64,000 bases of DNA from Sphingopyxis sp. Its GTDB lineage: Bacteria > Pseudomonadota > Alphaproteobacteria > Sphingomonadales > Sphingomonadaceae. The first letter of the stretch is position 1. Every line of letters begins with the position of its first letter. Shown here one piece after another: positions 17,891 to 26,130 of the stretch. The notes below the pieces were generated by a model. The model was not told where the DNA came from. It saw only the letters and a list, made by a program, of their open reading frames with translations, and searched no databases. The position numbers were made by a program, and so were the translations under genes. The stretch is taken from the NCBI GenBank assembly GCA_016793775.1, contig JAEULK010000096.1, positions 1-64,000 on the forward strand, in the 5' to 3' direction.

Positions 17891-18046
17891 TCAGGGCTGG
17901 AGCAGCGCCGGCACAATCCAGATGAGCGACAGTATGACGACCGCTGCGATCAGCGAAAAGGCCAACACATAGCGCACATTGTGACCCTTGACCCCGCTGC
18001 TCGCTTCGGTCTCGGTCACTTCGACATGGTCCTCGACGACTTTCAT
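17891..18046 (-). CDS. Small single-pass membrane protein (51 residues)
   Basis: Reads MKVVEDHVEVTETEASSGVK, then GHNVRYVLAFSLIAAVVI and ends IWIVPALLQP: an acidic cytoplasmic N-terminus followed by one transmembrane helix. A good AGGAGA ribosome-binding site lies just upstream of ATG 18046, supporting real translation. No family recognised. It sits between a convergent secreted-protein gene and the RNase P RNA gene; short membrane proteins of this type are often missed by gene finders. Confidence 0.65.
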   Translation of the reverse strand: MKVVEDHVEVTETEASSGVKGHNVRYVLAFSLIAAVVILSLIWIVPALLQP

Positions 18047-18117
18047 GGTTCGTCTCCTATCTCCGCATCAAACGCGGGCGACCGCACGCGGTTCCCGCGC
18101 ACCAGGGGGAGAGAATT

Positions 18118-18502
18118 GCCAGAGGGTCTGTAAGCCGGGTTCTGTCCACCCCGTTGCCGGGGATGGGCGATCATTCCTCTAGGCGTGCGGTTGCCCGAAC
18201 GCTCAAGCAGTCAACCCGGACGACGGGACCGGAACCGGTCCTGAGTTTCCTCATGCCATCCCTATTCGACCTTGCTCCCGGTGGGGTTTGCCGTGCCGCG
18301 TCCGTTACCGTCCGCGCGGTGCGCTCTTACCGCACCCTTTCACCTTTCGCCGGGCCGAAGCCCTGGGCGGTCTGCTCTCTGTGGCACTTTCCCTAAGCCC
18401 TTCCGGAGAAGAACCCGCCGGACGTTATCCGGCACCGTGGTTTCCGTGGAGCCCGGACTTTCCTCCCCCGCTGACACGGCGGCGATCGCCCGACCCTCTG
18501 GC
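18118..18502 (-). ncRNA. rnpB: RNase P RNA (class A)
   Basis: Catalytic RNA that trims the 5' leaders of tRNA precursors. The ends pair as helix P1: 18118-18128 (gccagagggtc on the plus strand) is the exact complement of 18492-18502. Read on the minus strand, the 5' part contains AGGAAAGTCCGGGCTCC and the 3' part ends ACCCGGCTTACAGACCCTCT, both hallmarks of bacterial RNase P RNA. Length about 385 nt. Exact 5' and 3' ends are estimated. Open frames crossing this region are not genes. Confidence 0.95.
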
Positions 18503-18612
18503 ACGTGCGCGTATAGCAGGTTCTATCACAATTTGCGACAATTACGCGGGGGCCGCTATCGGCGTAGCGCAAGGTTGCCAACGCCCCCCGCCTGCGCGGG
18601 GGCGACGGGAGA

Positions 18613-19302
18613 TCAATCCCCCTCGGGTTGCGGCAGCAGCAACGCGAGCAGGATCGCGCGGCACTCGCCGTCGATCGTGCCGTCGATCAGTTCGGGCCGG
18701 AAGCGTCTTTGAAACGCCACCGTCGCTGCGAAGCCGTCGGTCACGTCATAGCCGAAGCGCTCCAATGCGAGCAGGAAGCCCGCGTCGGTCCACAAGGGAT
18801 CGGTCAGCTTCTTGGTCGGGCGCGGCAGCGCGAGTCGGCGGCGCGCGAGTTCGCCCCAGGGGAACAGCTCGCCGGGATCCTGCTTACGCGTCGGCGCGAT
18901 ATCGGAATGGCCGACGACATTGCCGCGGGTGATCTCGTGCCGGTCCTTGATCAGATGGACGAGCCGCACGACCGAGGCGACCTGGGGATCGGGAAAGGGC
19001 ACATAGCCGAATTCATGCCCCGGATTGACGATCTCGATCCCAACGCTGGCCGAATTGATGTCGCTCGTCCCGCGCCAATGCGAGCGGCCGGCATGCCAGG
19101 CGCGCTTGTCCTCGGGCACCATATGGGTCACCTGCCCATCCTCGCTGACGACATAGTGCGCCGACACCTTCGCCTCCGGATTGGCAAGCCAATCAATGGC
19201 TTCGGCTCCGCTCTTCATGCCAGTATAATGAAGCACGATCATCGAGATGGGCAACGCGCGCTCGTCGTAATTGGGAGACCAGCGTTCGATAAAATCGTTC
19301 AT
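18613..19302 (-). CDS. N-acetylmuramoyl-L-alanine amidase (Amidase_2/AmpD-type)
   Basis: Zinc amidase of 229 residues cleaving the bond between MurNAc and the stem peptide. Zinc and catalytic motifs: MIVLHYTGM (His), SAHYVVSEDG, and VVGHSDIAPTRKQDPGELFPW (His and Asp). The C-terminal part (about 170-225) resembles a peptidoglycan-binding helical domain. No signal peptide is visible, so it may act on recycled anhydromuropeptides in the cytoplasm, like AmpD; an exported role cannot be excluded. Transcribed towards rnpB. Confidence 0.9.
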   Translation of the reverse strand: MNDFIERWSPNYDERALPISMIVLHYTGMKSGAEAIDWLANPEAKVSAHYVVSEDGQVTHMVPEDKRAWHAGRSHWRGTSDINSASVGIEIVNPGHEFGYVPFPDPQVASVVRLVHLIKDRHEITRGNVVGHSDIAPTRKQDPGELFPWGELARRRLALPRPTKKLTDPLWTDAGFLLALERFGYDVTDGFAATVAFQRRFRPELIDGTIDGECRAILLALLLPQPEGD

Positions 19303-19383
19303 GCGTGCAGCGGCCCGATCGTGGAAAACCTGCCCTCACCTGCGCCAGCCCCGCACAAATTGCAAGGCGGGTTCCGGCGGGCG

Positions 19384-20241
19384 TCAGGCGGCTTGGGACC
19401 GGCGGACCTGCTGATCGGCGGGTTCGTAGAGTCCGCGCAGCCGCGGGCTTGCGACATATTGGTCGGTCTGGCCCAGCACCGTCTCGCCCGCGCCTAGCAC
19501 GAGGAAGCTTTGCGGCGCCGCGACCATGCGCAGCCGCCCGAACGCCTTCTGCCGCATCGGCAGCGAGAAATAGAGGAGCAGGTTGCGGCAGAAGATAAGG
19601 TCGGCGGGGCTCGCCAGCGGCGGCCGATCGGTAAGCATATTCTGCACCGAAAAATCGATCCGGCGGCGCAAATCCGCCTTGGCCAGCCAGCCGCCCTCGG
19701 TCTGGTCGAACCAGCGCACCATGCGCTGCACCGGCAGCCCGCGCTGGATCTCGAACTGGCTGTATAGGCCGACGCGGGCGCGGCTGATCGCGTGGTAACT
19801 GACGTCGGTGCCGACGATATCGACCTGCCACCCCGCCCATTTCTCGGGCGCCTCGGCAAGCAGCATCGCCATCGAATAGGCTTCCTGCCCCGTCGATACC
19901 CCGCAATGCCAGATGGTGATGCGGCGCTTGTCGGTGTTGATAACGCGCAATTGTTCGAGCGCGGTCTTCGCTATGTCGTCGAACACGCTGTGTTCGCGAT
20001 AGAAAAATGTTTCGTTGTTGAGCATCGCATCGACAGTATCGTCGAGCAACTGGCGGCTGGTCGAGGTCACGAGTGCCGCAACCAGAGCGTCGAGATCAGC
20101 AATACCGTGCCGCTGCATCACCGGTTTGAGCGACATTTCGATGCGCCAAATGCGGCTCGGGGACAGCGTCTGGCCGGTGCGGGATTCGAGCACGCCCATC
20201 AGCACGCGATAGGCGGATTCACTCGCCGTTCCGCCCATCAT
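19384..20241 (-). CDS. cheR: Chemotaxis protein methyltransferase CheR
   Basis: Methylates glutamates of chemoreceptors using S-adenosylmethionine. 285 residues. N-terminal CheR domain (GQTLSPSRIWRIEMSLKPVM), then the SAM-binding domain with NNETFFYREHSVFD, IWHCGVSTGQEAYSMAM, DIVGTDVSYHAISRAR and DLIFCRNLLLYFS. The start ATGATG at 20241 overlaps the cheB stop by 4 bp. Last gene of the cheA-cheW-cheY-cheB-cheR operon. Confidence 0.95.
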   Translation of the reverse strand: MMGGTASESAYRVLMGVLESRTGQTLSPSRIWRIEMSLKPVMQRHGIADLDALVAALVTSTSRQLLDDTVDAMLNNETFFYREHSVFDDIAKTALEQLRVINTDKRRITIWHCGVSTGQEAYSMAMLLAEAPEKWAGWQVDIVGTDVSYHAISRARVGLYSQFEIQRGLPVQRMVRWFDQTEGGWLAKADLRRRIDFSVQNMLTDRPPLASPADLIFCRNLLLYFSLPMRQKAFGRLRMVAAPQSFLVLGAGETVLGQTDQYVASPRLRGLYEPADQQVRRSQAA

Positions 20242-21356
20242 GTCTTGGCCCGCCCTTTTAGGAAGCTGCCGAGCATCAGCGCGATGGCGTCGGGGTTGAG
20301 CGTCGCCGCGGCGATCCCCGCCTTGGCCACCGCTCCGGGCATGCCCCAGATCACACAGCTTTCGGGCGCCTGGGCGAAGATCGTGCCTCCCGCGGCTTTC
20401 AGCCGCGCGGCGCCGTCGGCACCGTCGCGGCCCATGCCGCTCAGCACCACCGCCGCCGCGCGCGCGCCATAGGCGGCGGCGAGCGAGTCGAACATAGGGT
20501 CGGCCGAGGGGCAGCAGCCGTTGGCGACGGGGCGGCGATCGAGCGCGATTTCGCGGCGGCGCCCTTGGCCGACGACGACCAGATGCGCGTCGCCCGGCGC
20601 GAGATAGATGTGGTTCTTCTCGACGACCATGCCCGCCGCCGCGACGACGACCTTGCGCGCCGTCATCGTCGCGATCTGCTTGGCGTAAAATTCCATGAAG
20701 GCATCGGGCAGATGCTGGGTCAGCAGGATCGGCGCGGTGATACGCGGGTCGAGATGGGTGATGAAACTGGTGAAGGCGGGGATACCCCCGGTCGATGCCG
20801 CGACCGCGATACATTCCAGCGGCTGGTCGGTGTCGATCGTGATCGGGGCTGGCGCCGGAACCGGTCGCGCCGCGGCGCGGACGACGGTTTCACCATGTGG
20901 CTGCCGCTGCCCGAGCGACCGGATGCGCTCGGTCAATACTTCGGCAAAACGCCCCGAAAAACTGCCGCGCCCCGGCTTGGCGAGCGTGTCGCTGGCGCCC
21001 AGCGCCAGCGCCTCGATCGCGGCGGGACCGCCCTCAATGCAGTTGGACGAGAGGATCAGCACCCGCGCTTTTTCGGCGCGGTCGAGGATCAACGGCAGCG
21101 CGGTGATGCCGTTCATCCCCGGCATTTCGATGTCGAGCACCACGACATCGACGGGTTCGCAGGAGAGATAGGCGAGCGCGTCATGCGCCGAGGCAACCGA
21201 CGAACAGACCGTCAGACCGTCGGTCTGGTCGATGATCCGTTCGAGGATGCTGCGCACCACCAGGCTGTCATCGACGAGCATGACGCGAACGCTGCGCGCC
21301 GCCGGCATCGCATCATCGGCGACGCTGTCGCGGGGCAAAAATTGGGAAGCCGCCAC
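20238..21356 (-). CDS. cheB: Chemotaxis protein-glutamate methylesterase CheB
   Basis: Removes methyl groups from chemoreceptors and deamidates glutamines; activated by phosphorylation of its receiver. N-terminal receiver with RVMLVDDSLVVRSIL and phospho-Asp in VVVLDIEMPGMNG; C-terminal esterase with the triad Ser in VAASTGG, His in LTQHLPDAF and Asp in SGMGRDGADG. The start is uncertain: GTG 21356 is preferred (GAGG site overlapping the cheY stop, 372 residues); TTG 21401 and ATG 21308 are alternatives. Coupled to cheR by a 4-bp overlap. Confidence 0.95.
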   Translation of the reverse strand: MAASQFLPRDSVADDAMPAARSVRVMLVDDSLVVRSILERIIDQTDGLTVCSSVASAHDALAYLSCEPVDVVVLDIEMPGMNGITALPLILDRAEKARVLILSSNCIEGGPAAIEALALGASDTLAKPGRGSFSGRFAEVLTERIRSLGQRQPHGETVVRAAARPVPAPAPITIDTDQPLECIAVAASTGGIPAFTSFITHLDPRITAPILLTQHLPDAFMEFYAKQIATMTARKVVVAAAGMVVEKNHIYLAPGDAHLVVVGQGRRREIALDRRPVANGCCPSADPMFDSLAAAYGARAAAVVLSGMGRDGADGAARLKAAGGTIFAQAPESCVIWGMPGAVAKAGIAAATLNPDAIALMLGSFLKGRAKT

Positions 21357-21366
21357 CCGCGCCGCC

Positions 21367-21741
21367 TCAAGCGACGCCGACGAGCTGCAATTTTCCTTCA
21401 AGCGTTTCGCGGTCGAACGGCTTCATCACATATTCGTCCGCCCCCGCTTCGATCGCGGCGCGGATATGGTCGATGCTGTTTTCGGTGGTGCAGAAAACCA
21501 CGCGCGGCCGTTCCTCATGACCATAGTCGAGATCGTTGAACGCGCCGAGGAACTCCATGCCGCTCATCACCGGCATGTTCCAGTCGAGCAGGATCACATC
21601 GGGGCGGTTGGCGCGGCAAAAGGTCAGCGCCTCCTGCCCGTCGGCGGCTTCGTCGACCGAAAAGGCCATGCTTTCAAGAATGTGCCGCGCGACCTTGCGG
21701 ATCACTTTGCTGTCATCGACGACCAGACAGGATTTCGACAT
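21367..21741 (-). CDS. cheY: Chemotaxis response regulator CheY
   Basis: Single receiver domain of 124 residues that carries phosphate from CheA to a motor or other target. LVVDDSKVIRK (acidic pocket), phospho-Asp in VILLDWNMPVMSG, VVFCTTENS (the conserved Thr) and MKPFDRETL (Lys) are all present. Start ATG 21741. The 64 bp between cheW and cheY hold a short C5/G5 inverted repeat but no convincing terminator. Confidence 0.94.
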   Translation of the reverse strand: MSKSCLVVDDSKVIRKVARHILESMAFSVDEAADGQEALTFCRANRPDVILLDWNMPVMSGMEFLGAFNDLDYGHEERPRVVFCTTENSIDHIRAAIEAGADEYVMKPFDRETLEGKLQLVGVA

Positions 21742-21805
21742 AATTTACTCCGTGCCCCCGGTAATGCTGGGGGAATAACCAAAAGGGGTGTTCAGGCCGT
21801 TAATG

Positions 21806-22243
21806 TCACGCCGCCTTCGCGACGGGCAAGGTGATGAAATGTGAGGGATCGACGACGAGCAGCGAAGCGCCCTCATACTCGATCATCGCATCGGCGACGC
21901 GCGCCCATCCGGGCAGCAGGCGACCGGTGACGCGCGTTTCGGGAGCATCAATGAAACAGACGTCCTCGATCGCGTCGGCGAGCAGCGCATAGCCATGGTC
22001 GGCGACGTCGACGACGATCACCCGCTGCCCCGGCGCGACAGCGACGGCGGGAAGCCCGATCACGACATGCGGATCGATCAGCGTGAAGACGCGGCTCCTG
22101 AGCGCGAACAGGCCCGCGACATGCGGAGGCGCGGCGGGGACATGGACGGGCGTGCCCACGGTCACCACCGAGTTGATCGCGCGGCTGCGCAGCGCGACGC
22201 GGGTGTCGGCGATGCGGGCGATAAGGTAGAGTTTTTCCATCAT
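21806..22243 (-). CDS. cheW: Chemotaxis coupling protein CheW
   Basis: CheW-like SH3-type domain, 145 residues, linking receptors to the CheA kinase. IARIADTRVALRSRAINSVV, VAGLFALRSRVFTLIDP and RVIVVDVADHGYALLAD follow the CheW fold pattern. The two adjacent ATGs at 22243 overlap the cheA stop by 4 bp. No methyl-accepting chemoreceptor gene is present in the window, so the signal input must come from elsewhere. Confidence 0.9.
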   Translation of the reverse strand: MMEKLYLIARIADTRVALRSRAINSVVTVGTPVHVPAAPPHVAGLFALRSRVFTLIDPHVVIGLPAVAVAPGQRVIVVDVADHGYALLADAIEDVCFIDAPETRVTGRLLPGWARVADAMIEYEGASLLVVDPSHFITLPVAKAA

Positions 22244-24636
22244 GAGCGGGCTCCTGCGACGCGGCTGCGCAGTGCTTCGAGCAGCGCGCCGCGGTCGTAA
22301 CGATAGATGCTGTCGTCGTCGGGTCCGGTGGCGGCGACCGACGAGCGCAGACGCACGAGCGGAACGTCGCCGGCGACCGGCGCCGCTGGTCCGTCGACGA
22401 AGCACAGCTGGACGTCGGGACGCTCGCCCTCGACCACCTTGTCGCCGCTGACGACGCGGTACCCGGCATTGCGCAGGATCGGCGCGAGAAAATTGTCCGC
22501 CCATCCATCGACGTCATCAGACAGTCGGCACAAAGGCTGGCGCGACGACGGCACGGCCTGTTCGGCACCATATTGCGCCATCAGCCAGAAGGGATCGATC
22601 AGTTCGACCGGCTGGCCGCCGATCAGCACCACTCCGGCAATCAGCCCGGGTTCCTGCGCGGCCTGCACCACATCGGGCAGCCGGACGATGTCGATCACCG
22701 CCTCGATCGGGTAGCAGAGCACCGACTGCCCATCGTTCAGGCGCAGCAGCTTCACCGCATCGCGTCCCTTCGGCGCAGCGGCGGCGTGGACCGGGAAGAT
22801 GTCGGTGCCGATCTTGGCCTGCACCGTGCCGGCGGTTTCGAACAAGGCCGCGGCGGGCACCTCCTCGACGCGCTCGATCACCGACAGGCGGACGCCGCGC
22901 ATCCGGCCCCCGACATCGCAGAACAGCAGCAGTTGCGCGACGTCGCGCGCGGCTGCGACTTCGGCCTCGGCCTCGGCGTTGGCGTCGTGGCTGCGGCCGG
23001 CCTCGGACGCATCGACCCCGGCCGCGGCAAGCAGCCCCTGGACGTCGAGCAGCAACACCGGGCGGCCGTTGTCGGGCAGCGTCGTTCCGGCATAGAGACC
23101 GGTCGCCATGATCATCGGCGCGGCGGGCTTGATCACCAATTCCTCATGGTCGTGGATCGCTGCGACGCTCAGCGCATAGCTGTGACCCTGCCCCGGCCGG
23201 ACGAGAATGATCGCGCGGTCGTCCTGATCGTCCGTGTCGTCGATCGCGCCGCCGAGCACATGCTCGAGCCGCAGCAGCGGGAATTGCTCGCCGCGCACGG
23301 TGGCGAGTTCGCCGCCGCCGACCCGGTCGATACGGACCGAGTCGCTCGTCTCGAGCAGGATCTCGCGCACCGAACCGCGCGGAATGGCAAAATATTGCGC
23401 CGCGGCGCGGACCATCAGGCCCGAAATGATCGTCAGCGTCATCGGCACGCGGAGCGCGATCGTCAGCCCGCGACCCTCGTCGTTGCGCAATTCGACGACG
23501 CCGCCGATCTTTTCTAGGTTCGCCTTGACGATATCCATGCCGACCCCGCGGCCCGAGATCGAGGTGACCTTGGCGGCGGTCGAAAAACCGGGGCGGAAAA
23601 TGAGTTCGAGCTTTTCGCGGGGCGTCAGCGCCTTGGCCTCGGCCGCGGTGACGATACGCGCCGAAATCGCCTTGGCGACCAAGGCGTCGGGCGACAGGCC
23701 GCGGCCGTCGTCGCGCACCATGATCTCGATCTGGTTGCCCGACTGGCGCGCCGACACGTCGATATGCGCAGTGATGCCTTTGCCGCCGGCGACGCGCTCG
23801 TCGAGATGCTCGATGCCGTGATCGATCGCGTTGCGCACGATGTGGATCAGCGGATCGCGGATATTCTCCATCATCTCGCGGTCGAGTTCGACCTCGCCGC
23901 CGCTCGTCGAGAAGCGGACCTTATAGCCGAAATCCAGCGCCAGATCGCGGACAAAGCGCGCCAGCGGCGAGAACAGCATGTCGAACCGCTGCATCCGCAT
24001 CTGGCTGACCGACTGGCGCATCCCGGCGATCGAGTCGGAGAGGCGGTCGAACGAGGCGATCACCGACGCGTCGGCGCCCGATTCGCGCAGCAGCCGGGCG
24101 AATTCATTGCGCGCCAGCACGATGTCGGTGACCCCGGTCATCACGCTGTCGAGCAGGGGCAGCGGCACGCGGATCGAGCGCCAGCTCTGCAACTCGGCGT
24201 TAATATCTTCATCGGTCGGCGCGGTTTCGGCCACCACCGGAGCGGCCTTGGCCGCCGGACGGTCATCGACGAGCGCCAGAGCCTCGATCACGTCACTATC
24301 GTCGCCTTGCGGTTCCTGGCCCGTGCTACCCAGCACGCCGCACAGGCTCGACAGCCGATCGACGATCGCGAGCACTGCGGTGACGAGCGCGGCATTGGCG
24401 GGGCGGTTGCCGCGCCTGACCTGGTCGAGCGCATCCTCGGCGGCATGCGACAGCGCGGTGACGCGCGGCAGCGACAGGAAACCCGAACTGCCCTTGATCG
24501 TGTGGACAAGGCGGAAAATCGCATCGAGCTGCGCGCGATCGGCGGGATCTGCCTCCCACGCGACGAGCGCCCCGCCCGCTTCGGCCAGAATCTCCGCCGT
24601 TTCGGCGAGAAAATCGTTCAGCAGATCGTCCATCAC
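22240..24636 (-). CDS. cheA: Chemotaxis histidine kinase CheA with two CheW-like domains
   Basis: Kinase of 798 residues. Hpt domain (about 1-105) with the phospho-His in RLVHTIKGSSGFLSL; no obvious P2 domain; dimerisation helices (about 155-215, MRMQRFDMLFSPLARFVRDL); ATPase boxes HIVRNAIDHGIEHL, RDDGRGLSPDAL, LIFRPGFSTAAKVT and GRGVGMDIV. Then a CheW-like regulatory domain (about 400-525), a second CheW-like domain (about 565-690), and a C-terminal receiver-like domain (about 710-798) that appears degenerate: the acidic pocket and a clear phospho-Asp motif are missing. Such extra modules are uncommon. First gene of the che operon; a possible CtrA half-site lies 46 bp upstream. Confidence 0.95.
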   Translation of the reverse strand: MMDDLLNDFLAETAEILAEAGGALVAWEADPADRAQLDAIFRLVHTIKGSSGFLSLPRVTALSHAAEDALDQVRRGNRPANAALVTAVLAIVDRLSSLCGVLGSTGQEPQGDDSDVIEALALVDDRPAAKAAPVVAETAPTDEDINAELQSWRSIRVPLPLLDSVMTGVTDIVLARNEFARLLRESGADASVIASFDRLSDSIAGMRQSVSQMRMQRFDMLFSPLARFVRDLALDFGYKVRFSTSGGEVELDREMMENIRDPLIHIVRNAIDHGIEHLDERVAGGKGITAHIDVSARQSGNQIEIMVRDDGRGLSPDALVAKAISARIVTAAEAKALTPREKLELIFRPGFSTAAKVTSISGRGVGMDIVKANLEKIGGVVELRNDEGRGLTIALRVPMTLTIISGLMVRAAAQYFAIPRGSVREILLETSDSVRIDRVGGGELATVRGEQFPLLRLEHVLGGAIDDTDDQDDRAIILVRPGQGHSYALSVAAIHDHEELVIKPAAPMIMATGLYAGTTLPDNGRPVLLLDVQGLLAAAGVDASEAGRSHDANAEAEAEVAAARDVAQLLLFCDVGGRMRGVRLSVIERVEEVPAAALFETAGTVQAKIGTDIFPVHAAAAPKGRDAVKLLRLNDGQSVLCYPIEAVIDIVRLPDVVQAAQEPGLIAGVVLIGGQPVELIDPFWLMAQYGAEQAVPSSRQPLCRLSDDVDGWADNFLAPILRNAGYRVVSGDKVVEGERPDVQLCFVDGPAAPVAGDVPLVRLRSSVAATGPDDDSIYRYDRGALLEALRSRVAGARS

Positions 24637-24681
24637 GGTATCGGCGCGCCCCTAAATTCGTAGCGTCCACCATGACCGACA

Positions 24682-24689
24682 ATGGTTAA
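24682..24689 (-). promoter_or_regulatory. Possible CtrA half-site upstream of cheA
   Basis: The minus strand reads TTAACCAT, the 8-base form of the alphaproteobacterial CtrA recognition site, ending 46 bp before the cheA start codon. CtrA controls motility and chemotaxis genes in many alphaproteobacteria, and its phosphorelay partners CckA and ChpT are encoded in this window. A single 8-mer can occur by chance. Confidence 0.4.
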
Positions 24690-24713
24690 CGGAGCGTTTG
24701 CCCGCCCCCGGAA

Positions 24714-25352
24714 TCAGCCGCGCAGGACGGCCCCGACGAGCAGCGATGTCGGAGTTTCGCGCGCCAGCATGACGGTGCCGCCATTTTGCGCCGCGACCGC
24801 CTGGACAAGGATCGCCGGCGCCGTGCGCGACGTCATAGGGCTCGCGCCCTCGCCCTCGGCCAAAATACGTTCGACATCACCGTCGAGGAAGATGCGCTCG
24901 GCCTCGACATGCAGCGCGATTTCGATGCCGCCGCCCTGATTTTCGCACCCGATGTCGAGCCGCCCGCCACGCACCAGCGCATCGACGAGCAGCAGTGCAA
25001 GGTTGAGGACGATCTTCACCGCGGGCTTGGGCAAGGGTTCGGACCCGATCATCCAGTTGAGGTCGATCGCGCGGTCGCCGATGATCCCCTGGATCGCCGA
25101 TTTGGCCTCGTCGGCGGGCACCAGCTCGCCGAAACCACCCGCCGATCCGAAAGCGAGGCGAAAGAATTTCAGCTTGTTCGCCGACGTCCGTGCGCTTTGT
25201 TCGAGCAGGTCGATACAGCGCGCCCGCATCTCGGGATCGCGCTCGTCGGCAAGCAGTTCGAGCCCGTTGGCAAAGGCGCCGACGGGGCTCAGCAAATCAT
25301 GGCACAGGCGCGAGGCCAGCATGGAGGCGAAATCGACGCGATCGTCGGACAT
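24714..25352 (-). CDS. chpT: Histidine phosphotransferase ChpT
   Basis: Passes phosphate from CckA to CtrA and CpdR. 212 residues. The dimerisation/phospho-acceptor helix contains LASRLCHDLLSPVGAFANGL (His about residue 18), followed by the degenerate ATPase-like C-terminal domain (PKPAVKIVLNLALLLVDAL) that lacks the nucleotide-binding glycine boxes, as expected for ChpT. Start ATG 25352. It lies 77 bp upstream of cheA on the same strand, so it may be co-transcribed with the che genes. Confidence 0.92.
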   Translation of the reverse strand: MSDDRVDFASMLASRLCHDLLSPVGAFANGLELLADERDPEMRARCIDLLEQSARTSANKLKFFRLAFGSAGGFGELVPADEAKSAIQGIIGDRAIDLNWMIGSEPLPKPAVKIVLNLALLLVDALVRGGRLDIGCENQGGGIEIALHVEAERIFLDGDVERILAEGEGASPMTSRTAPAILVQAVAAQNGGTVMLARETPTSLLVGAVLRG

Positions 25353-25483
25353 GGATGGTAAAGCTCCCCGCAGTCCGGCAGTTTCCGGTGTGCGCTGCTG
25401 TTAGGGCAGGCATGGCTAGCTGCGCAAGGCTTGTGCGGACGGCCAACCTTGTATTGCGTCCGCGACAATGCGAAATAGCGCCC

Positions 25484-26080
25484 ATGTTCAAAGGCCGCGG
25501 GCTCGATCCCATTCGCGAAATGTTTTCGGCGCAGTTCGAGGCCGATAGTGACGGCTACCTCTACCGCAAGAACCGAAAGAACGCGCCTGTGCGTGTCAGT
25601 GCGCGGGAACGCGATGACTTCGTGGCCGCCTTCGACCGGAACTACACGCGCGCGTATCGGGTGACGATGATCGTCACCATGCTTGTGATATTGGGCATGG
25701 TCACGATAGCTGTGGTCGTCGAGGGGGATCTGCCAGAACCTGTCACTTATGCCGCGGTTGGTACCTTTTTGGTGGTCTTCCTGATGATCCATCGCCGGAT
25801 GTGGAACGCGCCTGCGCGGGCGCTGGAGCGCCGTCCGGCCGTCGGTCAGGAACGATCACGTTCGGAAATGCGTGTCATCCTGATGGCTGAAACCAGCGAT
25901 ATTCAGTCCTTCATTATGCTGGCCATGTTCCTGTTGTTGCTGTTCACCCTGGCTACGCAGTCGACACCGTTGAACGGCTTGGATGTCTTCCTGATGGCCG
26001 TTTATGTCGTTGTGTCGATCATGACAGGACTTGTGATCTTCCGAAAATGGCGACTTGGCCGGCAAAGCCGAACCTCATAG
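25484..26080 (+). CDS. Hypothetical membrane protein with four transmembrane segments
   Basis: 198 residues, not recognised. A soluble N-terminal part (GLDPIREMFSAQFEADSDGY, then YRKNRKNAPVRVSARERDDF) precedes two transmembrane helices (VTMIVTMLVILGMVTIAVVV, TYAAVGTFLVVFLMIH), a basic loop, and two more helices (FIMLAMFLLLLFTLA, LDVFLMAVYVVVSIMTGLVI). Start ATG 25484; the longer open frame upstream is arginine-rich and overlaps chpT antisense. Somewhat less GC-rich than its neighbours. Transcribed divergently from chpT. Confidence 0.75.
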   Translation: MFKGRGLDPIREMFSAQFEADSDGYLYRKNRKNAPVRVSARERDDFVAAFDRNYTRAYRVTMIVTMLVILGMVTIAVVVEGDLPEPVTYAAVGTFLVVFLMIHRRMWNAPARALERRPAVGQERSRSEMRVILMAETSDIQSFIMLAMFLLLLFTLATQSTPLNGLDVFLMAVYVVVSIMTGLVIFRKWRLGRQSRTS

Positions 26081-26130
26081 CGCCTCTCCCACCCCTTGAA
26101 TTTCAGGGCCGCAAAACCACATTCCGGTCA

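Noticed and set aside
18154-18932. Several overlapping open frames
   Set aside because: They run through the RNase P RNA gene and the antisense of the amidase gene.
21742-21805. Intrinsic terminator between cheW and cheY
   Set aside because: Only a 5-bp C/G stem with a 9-base loop and no U run; too weak to call.
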